Notes under the pieces: generated by a model
The model's database searches: none
The model's input: only the letters and a program-made list of their open reading frames with translations
Told to the model about the DNA's origin: nothing
Origin: Halalkalibacter hemicellulosilyticusJCM 9152
GTDB lineage: Bacteria > Bacillota > Bacilli > Bacillales > Bacillaceae_D
Reading direction: 5' to 3'
Assembly: GCF_000513115.1 (NCBI RefSeq)
Contig: NZ_BAUU01000028.1
Location: 1-63,260 of the forward strand
Length of the DNA stretch: 63,260 bases
Shown here: one piece after another, positions 18,259 to 28,620 of the stretch
Position numbering within the stretch: position 1 is the first letter of the stretch
Layout: each line of letters opens with the position of its first letter
Made by a program: the position numbers and the translations under genes

Positions 18259-19527
18259 ATGAAGGAAAAAAAGATTCAGTTGGATTCGCTCACGCTTCAT
18301 TTTCAAATTGAAGGTGAAGAGTGGCGCACAGAATTAGCCAAATCACAAACGAAGGTGAAAAGTATTCAACAAATGGGACTGATTACAACAGAATCGGACT
18401 ATTTTTTGCCAGTTTCGATCGAAGAGGAAGAGGATCTTTTTAGGTTTTCGTTTGTGGTGGAAGATGAGAAAAAGAAATGGAAGGATATAAAGGCGCTTCA
18501 ACGGAATGAAAAGTTACGATTGCTTTGGAATTTAGCTAAGCTGAAACCTTATTTATCAACGCGGACGACTTTCTTTCTCCATCCTGATAACGTCGTGTTT
18601 GATGACAATTTAATGCCAGCTATTATGTATCGTGGGATTCGACAATTGTTACCACCTTATGAAGTGAAAGAAGATGATTTCTTCCTACAATATAAATGTT
18701 TCATTCTCGCTCTATTTTCCAAACAGTATACGTTTGATGATCTATACAACGGCTCGTTAAAGAAGGTGAAGGAAACAGAGTTTGAACGCCATGTTCATGA
18801 GACGGAAAGTCTAGAAGAATTAATCACTTATATACAGACATGTTATCACAAAGAGCAACAAAAGACGGAAAAAACGATGACGACAGTCCCGTTGAAACGG
18901 TTTCGATTATTCAAGCAATTGTCGATCATTATGATGACATTGTCGATCGTGTTAGCCGTACCGTTATTTTATTACATGTTTGTGAAAGATCCATATCAAG
19001 ATAAATTATTAACGGCACATGGTGAATTTTTGTCGTCAGACTATAGCGCGGTCATTTCAACGCTGCGGAGAGAAGATCCTGAGCCATTACCGTTTCGGAC
19101 TAAATATATTTTGGCGTACTCGTATATTCAAGTTGAGAGTTTATCCAACCGAGAAAAAGAAGCGATTATGAGAAATGTCAGCTTACGTAGTGATGAAAAT
19201 TATTTGCTCTATTGGATATTAAATGGTCGTGGTCATTTTGATGAGTCGATCGAAAAGGCGATGTTTATTGATGACCCACAATTAATTATGTATGGACTCA
19301 TTCAGCAAATGGAGCAAGTTCGCAATGATCCTCAATTAAGTGGTTCAGAGAGAGAAGAAGAAGTTAGAAGGCTTCAAGACGAATTAAATCGATATCAAGA
19401 CGACTACTTGGGAGAAGACGAAGAGACGGAGCGAGTTCCTGTAGAAGGAGCGAATGCTGAACAAGAACTTGATCTAGAAACTGATGAAGACGAAGAAATA
19501 ATAGATAATGAAGACGAAGATGAGTAG
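18259..19527 (+). CDS. essB: Type VII secretion protein EssB/YukC, pseudokinase membrane subunit
   Basis: This 422-residue protein has a cytoplasmic pseudokinase-like N-terminal domain (residues 1-215), one membrane segment (about 220-243, SIIMMTLSIVLAVPLFYYMF) and an extracytoplasmic helical domain. An acidic tail follows (last ~35 residues, mostly D/E). This matches EssB/YukC, which bridges EsaB and EssC in the channel. It starts 44 bp after esaB with GAAGGAG. The acidic tail is longer than I would expect and fits the alkaliphile trend in this window. Confidence 0.92.
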   Translation: MKEKKIQLDSLTLHFQIEGEEWRTELAKSQTKVKSIQQMGLITTESDYFLPVSIEEEEDLFRFSFVVEDEKKKWKDIKALQRNEKLRLLWNLAKLKPYLSTRTTFFLHPDNVVFDDNLMPAIMYRGIRQLLPPYEVKEDDFFLQYKCFILALFSKQYTFDDLYNGSLKKVKETEFERHVHETESLEELITYIQTCYHKEQQKTEKTMTTVPLKRFRLFKQLSIIMMTLSIVLAVPLFYYMFVKDPYQDKLLTAHGEFLSSDYSAVISTLRREDPEPLPFRTKYILAYSYIQVESLSNREKEAIMRNVSLRSDENYLLYWILNGRGHFDESIEKAMFIDDPQLIMYGLIQQMEQVRNDPQLSGSEREEEVRRLQDELNRYQDDYLGEDEETERVPVEGANAEQELDLETDEDEEIIDNEDEDE

Positions 19528-19564
19528 CGATGCAAGCTTGGCTGATTGAGAGAGGAAGAAAACC

Positions 19565-22500
19565 ATGGAACAAACGAAACTATTAATTCTTTTTGATAAG
19601 CAGTTACACAAGTGTTTATTACCGAAAGGAATATCAAAAGAAATAACAGTAAGTAACGATTGGTCTGATACGGTCACATTTTCGAGCTTAGCTGAACCTG
19701 TTGTCATGAAGTGGGATGGAGAAGAGTGTGTTCTTGAAGGAAAAGATCTTCCTCCTAATGAACGAACTCGTTTACGAGTCGGTTCAGCGGAAATGGAGCT
19801 CCTTCTTATTGAGGAAGAAGAAGTGACTGTTTATGATTTAGCGGGTGCTCAGGCGGTGACAGTTGGAAATAGTGAACATCACGATATTCAGCTCGCATCG
19901 ACGGACGTTGATTTTTCTCTTGTACGACCATCAGACGATCGATTCTTTCAGTTAACGGTGAATAGTGGTGAAGTGTATCATAACGGTCTATGTAAGGAAT
20001 ATGTTCAATCGCTTGAACCGGGAGATCAGCTCTATGTTGATGGGATCTCAATTATTATGAATGAAGAGGATATGGAGGTCAGTGGTGCCAAAGAGAAGCT
20101 AGTATCGGGTCTGACGCAGCTAGTGGACCGAGATACGTATTATAGTGAGGAGTACCCAGACTATCATCGCTCGCCTCGCGTCATTTATCGAGAGCCGACC
20201 AAAAAGCAGACCATTGCTAAGCCGCCACACCAACCATCCAAGCCGAGTGAACAATTAGCACGTACTATTGTCCCTCCTCTTGTGATGATTGCGGCATTTG
20301 TTCTATTGACGATCTTTCAGCCGCGAGGAATCTATATTGTCGTTATGCTTGCGATGACGGTGACTACGATTCTAATATCAGTGATTTATTATGTGAAAAA
20401 CTTGAAGCAATATAAAGTCGACACAAAGGAACGGTTAGAGAGCTATCGAGAGTACTTACACCGAAAGACGAAGGAGTTATATCGCATAACCGAGGAGCAA
20501 AGGCATTCCTTGAACTATCATTTTCCTCATATCGAACAAATTCGGAATATGGCTGTACGAGTTGACGCAAGAATTTATGAGAAAACGATGTTTCATCATG
20601 ATTTCCTGCAATATCGTACAGGACTTGGTACAGCAGAAAGAAGCTTTGAGATTGACTTTAATGAAGAAGAGTTTACTCAAGAAAAGGATGTACTCGTAGA
20701 CGAGGCGAGGGAGCTTCTGAATCAGCATGAGGATCTACACGATGTTCCTGTCGTAGCCTCCTTAATGAAAGGTCCAGTTGGATATATTGGCCAGCGTCAT
20801 CTCGTGTTAGAGCAGCTACAGCTTCTAGTTATGCAGCTTGCGCTATTTCAAAGCTATCATGATGTTCAATTCATTACCGTATTTCCTGAAGAGGAAAAAG
20901 AAGAATGGAATTGGATGAGGTGGCTTCCTCATGCAAGCTTGCGTGATGTAAATGTGAGAGGGTTTGTTTATCATGAACGCTCACGAGATCAAGTGCTGTA
21001 TTCGATGTATCAGATCTTGAAGGAGCGAAAACAAGTCATTGATGAGAAAGGGAATACGAATGAAAAAACGTACTTTTTCCCGCACTATGTCGTCTTAATT
21101 ACGGATGAAAAGCTCATTTTAGATCATACGATTATGGAATTCTTTAATGAAGATCCGAGCGAGCTTGGTGTTTCTCTTTTGTTCGTTCAAGATGTTATGC
21201 ATTCATTGCCGGAGCATGTAAAAACGGTTATTGATATTCGTGATTCTAAGACAGGGAATATGATTCTAGAAGAGGGAGAGCTCGTTAATCGTTCCTTTGT
21301 TCCAGATCACTTTCCGTTGAATTTCGATAAGGAGGAAGTGTCTCGTGCGCTTGCACCAATTAATCATTTGCAGAGCTTAAAGAATTCAATCCCTGAAAGT
21401 GTAACGTTCCTTGAAATGTATGGAGTTGAGAGGGTCGAGGAATTAGGTATATCGACAAGGTGGCGAGCAAATGAAACGTATAAAAGCTTAGCGGTTCCAC
21501 TTGGATTACGTGGGAAAGAGGACATCGTTCAGCTGAACCTTCATGAAAAGGCACACGGGCCACACGGGCTTGTTGCAGGAACAACTGGGTCAGGTAAGTC
21601 TGAAATTATACAATCGTACATTTTATCTTTAGCTGTTAACTTTCATCCATACGAAGTAGCATTTCTATTAATTGACTACAAAGGTGGAGGAATGGCGAAT
21701 TTATTTAAAAAGCTTCCGCATTTAGTTGGAACGATTACGAATTTAGATCGCAGTCAATCGATGCGTGCGTTAGCTTCGATTAAAGCTGAGCTTCAAAAGC
21801 GCCAGCGCCTGTTTGGTGAAAATGATGTGAATCATATTAATCAATATCAAAAGCTATATAAGCAAGGAAAAGTTCAAGAACCGATGCCGCACTTATTTTT
21901 AATTTCGGATGAGTTCGCTGAGTTGAAGTCAGAGCAGCCTGATTTTATGAAGGAGCTTGTTTCAACGGCACGTATCGGTCGCTCACTTGGCATTCATTTA
22001 ATTCTTGCTACGCAAAAGCCAAGTGGTGTGGTCGACGATCAGATATGGTCGAATTCAAAATTCAAATTAGCATTAAAAGTACAAAATGCTAGTGATTCAA
22101 ACGAAATATTGAAAACACCAGATGCTGCTGAAATTACATTACCTGGTCGTTCCTATTTGCAAGTAGGAAACAATGAAATATATGAGCTATTTCAAAGTGC
22201 GTGGAGTGGTGCTGATTACATTCCTGATCAGGACGATTATGAATTAGTCGATACGACGATTTATGCGATTAATGATCTAGGTCAGTATGATATTTTGACG
22301 GAGGATTTAAGTGGGTTAGGTCAGAAAGAGCAAGTTGAGAAGGTGCCTACGGAGCTTGATGCTGTGATTGATCATATTCACGACTATACGAAGGAGCAGG
22401 AAATTGATCCGTTGCCGCGTCCGTGGCTGCCGCCGCTACCTGAGCATTTAACGACAGAAGAGCTCCATCCTATTAACTTTGAAGAGGCTTGGGAGGAAGA

Positions 22501-24018
22501 GAAGAAGCCATTGCAAGTGACGATTGGTTTACTCGATCAGCCTGAGCTTCAGTCACAGAAGCCGTTAACGTTAGACTTAACAAAGGATGGTCATATTGCT
22601 GTCTTTGCGAGTCCAGGGTACGGGAAATCGACCTTCTTACAAACGATTGTAATGGATTTAGCTAAACAACATCACCCTGAGCATTTCCATGTATACTTAC
22701 TCGATTTCGGTACAAATGGTTTGTTACCGTTAAAGGATTTGCCTCATGTGGCTGATACGTTCTTAGTTGATGATAGTGAGAAGGTTGGAAAGCTGATACG
22801 TTTGTTATCGACGGTCATGAAAGAACGAAAGCAGCTGCTAAGTCGATATGGTGTCGCTAATTTAGCTATGTATGAAAGGGCAAGTGGAGAAGCTGAACCG
22901 AATCTATTAATCGTCATTGATAACTTTGACACTGTTCGAGATACGGATTTCTCTGAGGAATTTGAGAAGATTGTGACACAAATCGCCCGTGAAGGAGCAA
23001 GTGTGGGGGTTCATTTAACGATTAGTGCAGGACGACAAGGGGCTATGCGAGTTCCGTTATTATCAAATATTAAGACCCAAATCCCTCTGTATTTAATTGA
23101 ACACACAGAAGCGCGCTCCATTATCGGTAGAACCGAATTAGAGATTGAAGAAATCCCAGGTCGTGGGCTAGTGAAGCTTGAAGAGCCAGCACTATTTCAA
23201 ACGATGCTGCCTGCTGATGGGATAGAGGCATTAGACATAATCGATGCTATTCAGTCAACAGCAAAGCAGATGAATGAGCATTGGCAAGGAGAGCGTCCTG
23301 AGGAGATTCCGATGATGCCAGAAGGGGTCATTGAGTTTGAGAAGTTTAGGCAGAGTAAGAACACCAATAAATTAGTAACACAAAATCATTTACCTCTTGG
23401 ATTAGATTTTGAAGAAGTAGCCCCCCTTGGATTTGATCCAAGTAAAGATGGCTTCTTAACCGTTGTGAGTGATCGAAAAGATAGATTGGATCAAATAATA
23501 TATGCAATTTCGAAAAATATGACATTACTAACTGATTCTTTTAAAACAATGATCGTTGATACTTCTGATCAAGGGTTTGAAGAAATAGGTAATATGATGA
23601 ATACGTATATCGCTGAATCAGAAGATATTAAAGCTATTAAACGGAATATTATCACAGAAATTAACAATAGAATAAAAGGTGATTCTAACGGAGTGAAATG
23701 GATGATTCTGATTAAGGATCTTAAAGATTTTGATGAAAGAAGCTCTTGTCGGAAGAGGATCTGTCCATTTTATTTGAACAAGGTCCAAAAGTAGATGTGC
23801 ATTTTATTGTTTGTGGAGATTCTAGTTATATTAACTCGAGTTATGAAACTTCAGCAAAAATGGTTCGTAAGTTATCAAATGTAGGGCTAGTAAGCATGCG
23901 TCTAGGTGATCAAGATATATTTAGTCAACCGTATGTTCGGAAGGAAACGTATCCTAAAGAATTTGAAGCTTATTATGCAAGAGATCACCAACATATTAAA
24001 ATAAAGGTGCCGAGATAA
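19565..24018 (+). CDS. essC: Type VII secretion ATPase EssC/YukBA (frameshifted near the 3' end as sequenced)
   Basis: This is the motor of the secretion system. Two FHA-like domains (residues 1-190) are followed by a pair of membrane segments (about 235-278). FtsK/SpoIIIE ATPase domain 1 has Walker A AGTTGSGKSEI (about 675), domain 2 has ASPGYGKSTF (about 1015), and domain 3 is degenerate (VVSDRKDRLDQI). The first frame ends at 23794. One base added near 23746 continues it as DERSSLSEEDLSILFEQG to the stop at 24018, giving 1484 residues, the normal EssC length. The C-terminus usually sets effector specificity, so the break matters if real. Confidence 0.93.
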
Positions 24019-24031
24019 GGAGGAGGATTGG

Positions 24032-24451
24032 ATGAGTTCGTTGCATTATTTACGCTGGAGAAAAAGTACTGTACAAAATCAAATTCAATTTAATCGTAAT
24101 GCGGTAGCTAGTACAGAGGATAAGCTCATTCGTTTACGGCAAGCTCTAAATGAACTATCATCAACCTTGTCAGATTTAGATTCTGTAAGGTATTCGATTA
24201 ATAGTCTATCCATTGATTTAAAAAGTTGGCGTGGGAAGAAAGAGGATGATTTTGAACAGAAATATAACCGGTATAAGGATAATACGAAAGCCTATGTTTT
24301 TAAAGTTGATGATGCAAAAGAGGCAATTAATGATGATATTAGGAGGTATGAAGCAGAAAAGGCTTCCTATCAATCAAGTATAAGCAGTTTAGAGCATACA
24401 ATACGTTTTTTGGATAACCAAATAGCCCATGTGAAAAGGGGGGTGAACTAA
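24032..24451 (+). CDS. DUF5082-like coiled-coil protein of the LXG cassette
   Basis: This 139-residue protein is almost wholly helical, starting MSSLHYLRWRKSTVQ, with a WRG motif in the middle (LKSWRGKKEDDF) resembling a WXG turn. It is like B. subtilis YwqH-type DUF5082 proteins, which precede DUF5344 and LXG toxin genes. Such small helical partners bind the LXG domain and help target the toxin to the secretion system. It starts 13 bp after essC with a GGAGGAGG ribosome binding site. Confidence 0.75.
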   Translation: MSSLHYLRWRKSTVQNQIQFNRNAVASTEDKLIRLRQALNELSSTLSDLDSVRYSINSLSIDLKSWRGKKEDDFEQKYNRYKDNTKAYVFKVDDAKEAINDDIRRYEAEKASYQSSISSLEHTIRFLDNQIAHVKRGVN

Positions 24452-24745
24452 TTGTCTAAAGAAGTTTCTATTAATCTTCCTGTTTTCCAAGCAAATGTAT
24501 CAAATTTAAAAACTTCTGTTGCAAATATAGAGTCAAATCATCTTACTAATGCATTTAGTAAAACAAATATTGAACCATTTACGAAGGGTTTAGAGAATGC
24601 CAACGAATTGATGGAGTTATTGGAACGCTATAAAAGTATAGTAGAAGCAGATGCGGCTACTTTGGAAAAGACAGGTGAACAGATAAGAGAGAAAGATGCG
24701 GAGTTAGCTCCAGCAAGTCATCCTGGTCGACAACGCATACGCTAA
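24452..24745 (+). CDS. DUF5344-like small partner protein of the LXG cassette
   Basis: This 97-residue helical protein resembles YwqI-type DUF5344 proteins. It starts with TTG immediately after the previous stop, behind AAAGGGGGG. No WXG motif is evident. It sits between the DUF5082-like protein and the LXG toxin, the same order as ywqH-ywqI-ywqJ in B. subtilis. A targeting partner or chaperone for the toxin is the likely role. Confidence rests on order, size and helical pattern. Confidence 0.7.
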   Translation: MSKEVSINLPVFQANVSNLKTSVANIESNHLTNAFSKTNIEPFTKGLENANELMELLERYKSIVEADAATLEKTGEQIREKDAELAPASHPGRQRIR

Positions 24746-24764
24746 GGGAAGAGAGGGAGTTTCT

Positions 24765-26339
24765 ATGGGACATAAAGTAGATTTGTCAGAAGTACTTGAA
24801 TTTGTAGATGAATTTAAATTGAAGTCAGATGAGATAAAAAAAAGTTTGTCAAAAGTTGAACAGAACATAGAAGTTATTTGTAATATGAACTCTTTTTCAG
24901 GTAAAACGGCAGACCAGGCTAAGTTTTATTTTGAGGATCTGCATCTTACTGTTTTGAAAACATTTAAAGGTGTATTTACTGACTTAAATCATAATCTGAA
25001 CAACCATATCGAAACCTTTCAATCGCAAGTGGATGAAAGTGCTAAAACGATAATTAGGAATGATTATGTGAGAGACACGATTGAGGATGTCTATGAAGGG
25101 TATGAAGTATTAGAAGCGCATCATGATGCAGTGAATAACACTATTCGCAGTATTTCAGATATCAGCAGTGCAACGACTCCTTCTTTCGGTTCTGTAACGA
25201 ATGATCGTGATTTAGCTATTAACGTGGCTGAGAATCTACTAGACGATTTAAGTTCATTCACCAGCACAGGTCGGAGTGACACTTCACAAATAGAGAATCT
25301 ATTGCAAGAAATCAAAACGACGTTAAATTATGCGGGAGCTGTAAGTGGAAGTGCTAGGTTTACGGATTATAAAGGAGACACGTTGACATCAGGGTTGGCG
25401 GCACTCAAAGAATATAATGATACCATTACAAGTTCTGAAAACATGGATCAAGATTCAATTCAATATATGTCTATCTATGAAATTGAACAATTAAAGGAAG
25501 TATCATTAAAAGATATGGATGAAACAGGACAAAAGATCTTAAATAGCGCTTTTACTGATCTGAAAAATGGAAAGATTGATCGGGAAACTTACTATAGTAT
25601 CTTTACAACGATGGAAAAATCCACTAAAAAATTAAATGAAGCAGAACTAAATGAAGAAGTACCAGAATCGGTTATTGAGTATATATTTAATAATAGTGGC
25701 AAGATCGGTATTGATTTAGCAGTGAATTCTACTGTAGGAGCAGTAAATTATATCGGGTATCAAACAAAAGAGATAGCAAAAGAAGTAGGGAAGATAGGGG
25801 CTAATATAAAGAACATAGGGGATTTATTTAGTAGGCTTTCAAGCAATGTAGGGAGTGCTGTAACAACAGTTGGAAAAACAACAAAAACAGTATCTAATTT
25901 TATTACGAAAACGGGTCAATTTGTTCAAGGTGCTGGTAGAGCTTTAGGTGGGGGATTTATAGCGGTTAGTGCTGGTTTCGGATTCTATGAAGACGTGACT
26001 GAAAAAGGTAAGACAGTTGGAGAGGCTGTAGCGCATAATGGAGCAAGTGTGGGAATTGGTTTAGCAGCCGGTGCAATTGGTAAAGGTGCGGTTACTTTAC
26101 TAGCAGCTGGGACCCCTGTTGGATGGGGAATAGTAGCTGGTGTTGCAGTTGGGGCAGTTGCAACATGGGGTTTTAATTATATGTATGATAACAATATTTT
26201 AGGGCTTCAAGATGGGTTAGATGCTGTAGGAAGAAAACTAGACGATATTGGTGAATCCATAGGATCTTTTGCAAAGGATGCTGGAGAGGCTATTAGTAGT
26301 GGATTAAGTGCAATTAATCCGATGAATTGGGGGTGGTAA
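24765..26339 (+). CDS. LXG-domain type VII toxin with glycine-zipper C-terminus
   Basis: The first ~200 of 524 residues form an LXG-like helical targeting domain (start MGHKVDLSEVLEFVDEF). The C-terminal ~140 residues carry glycine-repeat membrane helices (GIGLAAGAIGKGAVTLLAAG, then GWGIVAGVAVGAVATWG). No nuclease or ADP-ribosyltransferase motif is visible. Glycine-zipper tails in LXG-type proteins such as S. aureus TspA and streptococcal TelE depolarise membranes. The next two genes encode DUF443 proteins, the family of the TspA immunity protein TsaI. A membrane-depolarising antibacterial toxin is therefore inferred. Confidence 0.82.
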   Translation: MGHKVDLSEVLEFVDEFKLKSDEIKKSLSKVEQNIEVICNMNSFSGKTADQAKFYFEDLHLTVLKTFKGVFTDLNHNLNNHIETFQSQVDESAKTIIRNDYVRDTIEDVYEGYEVLEAHHDAVNNTIRSISDISSATTPSFGSVTNDRDLAINVAENLLDDLSSFTSTGRSDTSQIENLLQEIKTTLNYAGAVSGSARFTDYKGDTLTSGLAALKEYNDTITSSENMDQDSIQYMSIYEIEQLKEVSLKDMDETGQKILNSAFTDLKNGKIDRETYYSIFTTMEKSTKKLNEAELNEEVPESVIEYIFNNSGKIGIDLAVNSTVGAVNYIGYQTKEIAKEVGKIGANIKNIGDLFSRLSSNVGSAVTTVGKTTKTVSNFITKTGQFVQGAGRALGGGFIAVSAGFGFYEDVTEKGKTVGEAVAHNGASVGIGLAAGAIGKGAVTLLAAGTPVGWGIVAGVAVGAVATWGFNYMYDNNILGLQDGLDAVGRKLDDIGESIGSFAKDAGEAISSGLSAINPMNWGW

Positions 26340-26344
26340 GCTCT

Positions 26345-26989
26345 ATGAAATGTGAGATACAAAAAGTGATGAATAATACTAGATTTAGAATTCTAAAGAT
26401 AGAAGGTCATACTTATATTTTAGATTTGAGCCAGTCGATATGGAATATATTATTTCCTTTTTTGACATGGATTGTTCCTAATACGATTTATAAAGTAGAT
26501 GAAAATGAACTACATCAAAGATTACAACTTGTAGGCAAGGACCAATCCAAAAATAACATAAGTATTTTATTAATAGGCGGTATCGGAATCGCTTTAGGGA
26601 ATTTACTAACTGCTTTGACGGATTATTTTTATATTCAAAGTACGATGGTAGTGAATAGTATCATTGCAGGAATTGTGATGGGAATAATCATTGTAGTACG
26701 ATTCGTTTTAAGTAATCGGAATAAAAATAATTTCTATAAAAAGATTGCACCAAATTTATTGTCAAAAGAACGTATTTGGATTAGACCAAAGTCATTTAAA
26801 CATTTTATTCAAGCTTTGTTTGGTTATATTTTCTTTTTAGTATTTTTTATTGCTATGTTTGTACTGTTTATTACAGATGGAAATATCATGTTAATCATTT
26901 CTGCGACTATTTTTGCATTGTTTTTATCAATTTTTAATGTTGTATATGTAGGAGATGGTCCTACTACAGTGAAATTCAAGAAAAAATAG
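26345..26989 (+). CDS. DUF443 (TsaI-like) membrane immunity protein, copy 1
   Basis: This 214-residue protein has four to five membrane segments (ISILLIGGIGIALGNLL, VVNSIIAGIVMGIIIVVRF, LFGYIFFLVFFIAMFVLFI, IMLIISATIFALF) and a soluble N-terminus with ILKIEGHTYILDLSQS. DUF443 proteins confer immunity to the membrane toxin TspA in S. aureus. The ATG at 26345 follows GGGGGTGG inside the end of the toxin gene; an earlier ATG at 26327 lies within the toxin frame and is less likely. It begins 5 bp after the toxin stop. Confidence 0.8.
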   Translation: MKCEIQKVMNNTRFRILKIEGHTYILDLSQSIWNILFPFLTWIVPNTIYKVDENELHQRLQLVGKDQSKNNISILLIGGIGIALGNLLTALTDYFYIQSTMVVNSIIAGIVMGIIIVVRFVLSNRNKNNFYKKIAPNLLSKERIWIRPKSFKHFIQALFGYIFFLVFFIAMFVLFITDGNIMLIISATIFALFLSIFNVVYVGDGPTTVKFKKK

Positions 26990-26999
26990 TAATATCGAC

Positions 27000-27178
27000 T
27001 CCAACTGATTTGCAAAGAATGGAACAAAAATATGATGCACTTTGTATCAAGCAATTAAATTCAAAAAAAGGACATTTAAAAGAAAAACAAATAGTGGATG
27101 ATTCTAAATAGAGGTCCTGGTCATGAAGTCGTAAGAGCTAGATGCACTTAACCCTATGAATGGGGGAGGGGAAGCTCT
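27000..27178 (+). pseudogene. Vestige of an LXG toxin 3' end before the second immunity gene
   Basis: Just before immunity copy 2, the sequence at 27141-27178 reads DALNPMNGGGEA. Codon for codon this matches the toxin end at 26307-26344 (SAINPMNWGW, stop), including the shared GAAGCTCT/TAAGCTCT spacer before ATG. The stop codon is lost and no toxin body precedes it. A 34-codon frame at 27007-27111 (LQRMEQKYDALCIKQ) may be another relic. This looks like the scar of a toxin-immunity duplication. Confidence 0.55.
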
Positions 27179-27820
27179 ATGAAGTGTGAAGTACAAAAAG
27201 CCATGAATATAAGGTTTAGAATTTTAAAGATTGAGGGAAATACCTATATTTTAGATATGAGCCAGTCCATATGGAAAATAGTATTCCCATTTTTAACATG
27301 GATCATTCCACTTACAATCTATAAAGTGGATGGAGAAGAGATTAATAAAAAATTACAATTTTCCACTACAGAACCAAAAAAAAATAACATAAGTATTTTA
27401 TTATTAGCGGGAATCGGAATAGCATTAGGAAATTTATTAACTGCTTTGACGGATTATTTTTATATTCAAAGTACGATGGTAGTGAATAGTATCATTGCAG
27501 GAATTGTGATGGGGATAATCATTGCAGTACGATTCGTTTTAAGTAATCGGAACAAAAAAAATTTCTATCAACGGGTTGCACCAAATGTATTGTCAAGAGA
27601 ACGTATTTGGATTAGACCAAAGTCATTTAAACATTTTATTCAAGCTTTGTTTGGCTATATTTTCTTTTTAGTATTTTTCATTGCTATGTTTGTACTGTTT
27701 ATTACAGATGGCAATATCATGTTAATCATTTCCGCGACTATTTTTGCATTGGCTTTATCAGTTATTGATGTTTTGTATGTAGTAGAAGGTCATACTACAG
27801 TGAAATTCAAAGGCAAATGA
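27179..27820 (+). CDS. DUF443 (TsaI-like) membrane immunity protein, copy 2
   Basis: This 213-residue paralogue of the protein at 26345-26989 is alike throughout. The stretch coding for the middle membrane segments (near 27440-27520 against 26606-26686) is almost identical in DNA, while the N-terminal third differs more. The start follows GGGGGAGGGG. It is preceded only by a toxin-tail scar, so it looks like an orphan immunity gene that protects against a related toxin of other strains. Confidence 0.8.
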   Translation: MKCEVQKAMNIRFRILKIEGNTYILDMSQSIWKIVFPFLTWIIPLTIYKVDGEEINKKLQFSTTEPKKNNISILLLAGIGIALGNLLTALTDYFYIQSTMVVNSIIAGIVMGIIIAVRFVLSNRNKKNFYQRVAPNVLSRERIWIRPKSFKHFIQALFGYIFFLVFFIAMFVLFITDGNIMLIISATIFALALSVIDVLYVVEGHTTVKFKGK

Positions 27821-27921
27821 TGTAAATAGACTTAATAGGAGCAAGGAAGACAAGAAAGAAAACAATACGATGTGTTTTATAACAAGTAGTTAAAATAAAG
27901 GGTTAAAAAGGAGAAATAAGT

Positions 27922-28227
27922 ATGCTACCTATCGGTTCAATCGTATATCTAAAAGAAGGAACAAGTAAATTAATGATTTTAAATAGAGGTCCAATTATTG
28001 AAGAGAATGGAGAGAATAAAATGTTTGATTATTCAGGGTGCTTTTATCCACAAGGGTTAGTTCCTGATAAAGTCTTTTACTTCAACCAGGAAAATATAGA
28101 TGAAGTAGTATTTGAAGGGTTTCAAGATGAAGAGGAAAAACGATTCCAAACGTTATTTAAAGATTGGAAGGAGGAAAATAAAAATAATTTTGTAGAAGGG
28201 AAGGTAGATGGGCCATTGGCTAAATGA
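27922..28227 (+). CDS. DUF4176 family protein of the type VII accessory region
   Basis: This 101-residue soluble protein starts MLPIGSIVYLKEGTSKLMIL and contains YSGCFYPQGL, features of DUF4176 proteins that recur in LXG toxin loci of Bacillota. Their role is not established; regulatory or chaperone functions have been suggested by context. The ribosome binding site is AAAAAGGAG. It has an acidic, lysine-rich C-terminus. Confidence 0.72.
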   Translation: MLPIGSIVYLKEGTSKLMILNRGPIIEENGENKMFDYSGCFYPQGLVPDKVFYFNQENIDEVVFEGFQDEEEKRFQTLFKDWKEENKNNFVEGKVDGPLAK

Positions 28228-28461
28228 TAACCAACTAATGATTTGTGTTTAGTTTATGCTCATATTTATAAGTAAGCTATACGAATGACTATTCTTATTG
28301 TAAGCAAACAAAGGGGAGAATATCTCCTTTGTTGTTTTTGGTTATAAATGAAGTAAGAACAGGCGGGACGAACGCAGGCAGCAAGCTTTGAATATGCAGG
28401 TTTATAGTATTTAGGTGTTGGCTAATAATGTGACTTCTGTTGAAATCGTAAAGAGGCAATA

Positions 28462-28605
28462 AAGGTAGGTGCTCATGGAACAAATGGAAAAGAAGTAGGA
28501 ACAGCTCTAGGGATGATAGCAGGGATTGAACTCAATGCACTTTAAAACAGAAAAGGGAGGGTTGGAAAGTCAGTCATGGATAGAATGAAAGGCTGGTTTA
28601 GTTAA
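28462..28605 (+). pseudogene. LXG toxin C-terminal remnant with internal stop
   Basis: The frame reads VGAHGTNGKEVGTALGMIAG, a stop, then SVMDRMKGWFS and a stop. The final part looks like the amphipathic ends of LXG toxins. No start or body is present. It ends 15 bp before the gene at 28621, mirroring the toxin-immunity order. The rest of the 28228-28620 gap holds only an AT-rich hairpin-like stretch near 28310-28340. Confidence 0.5.
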
Positions 28606-28620
28606 TTTGGGGGAATTATC

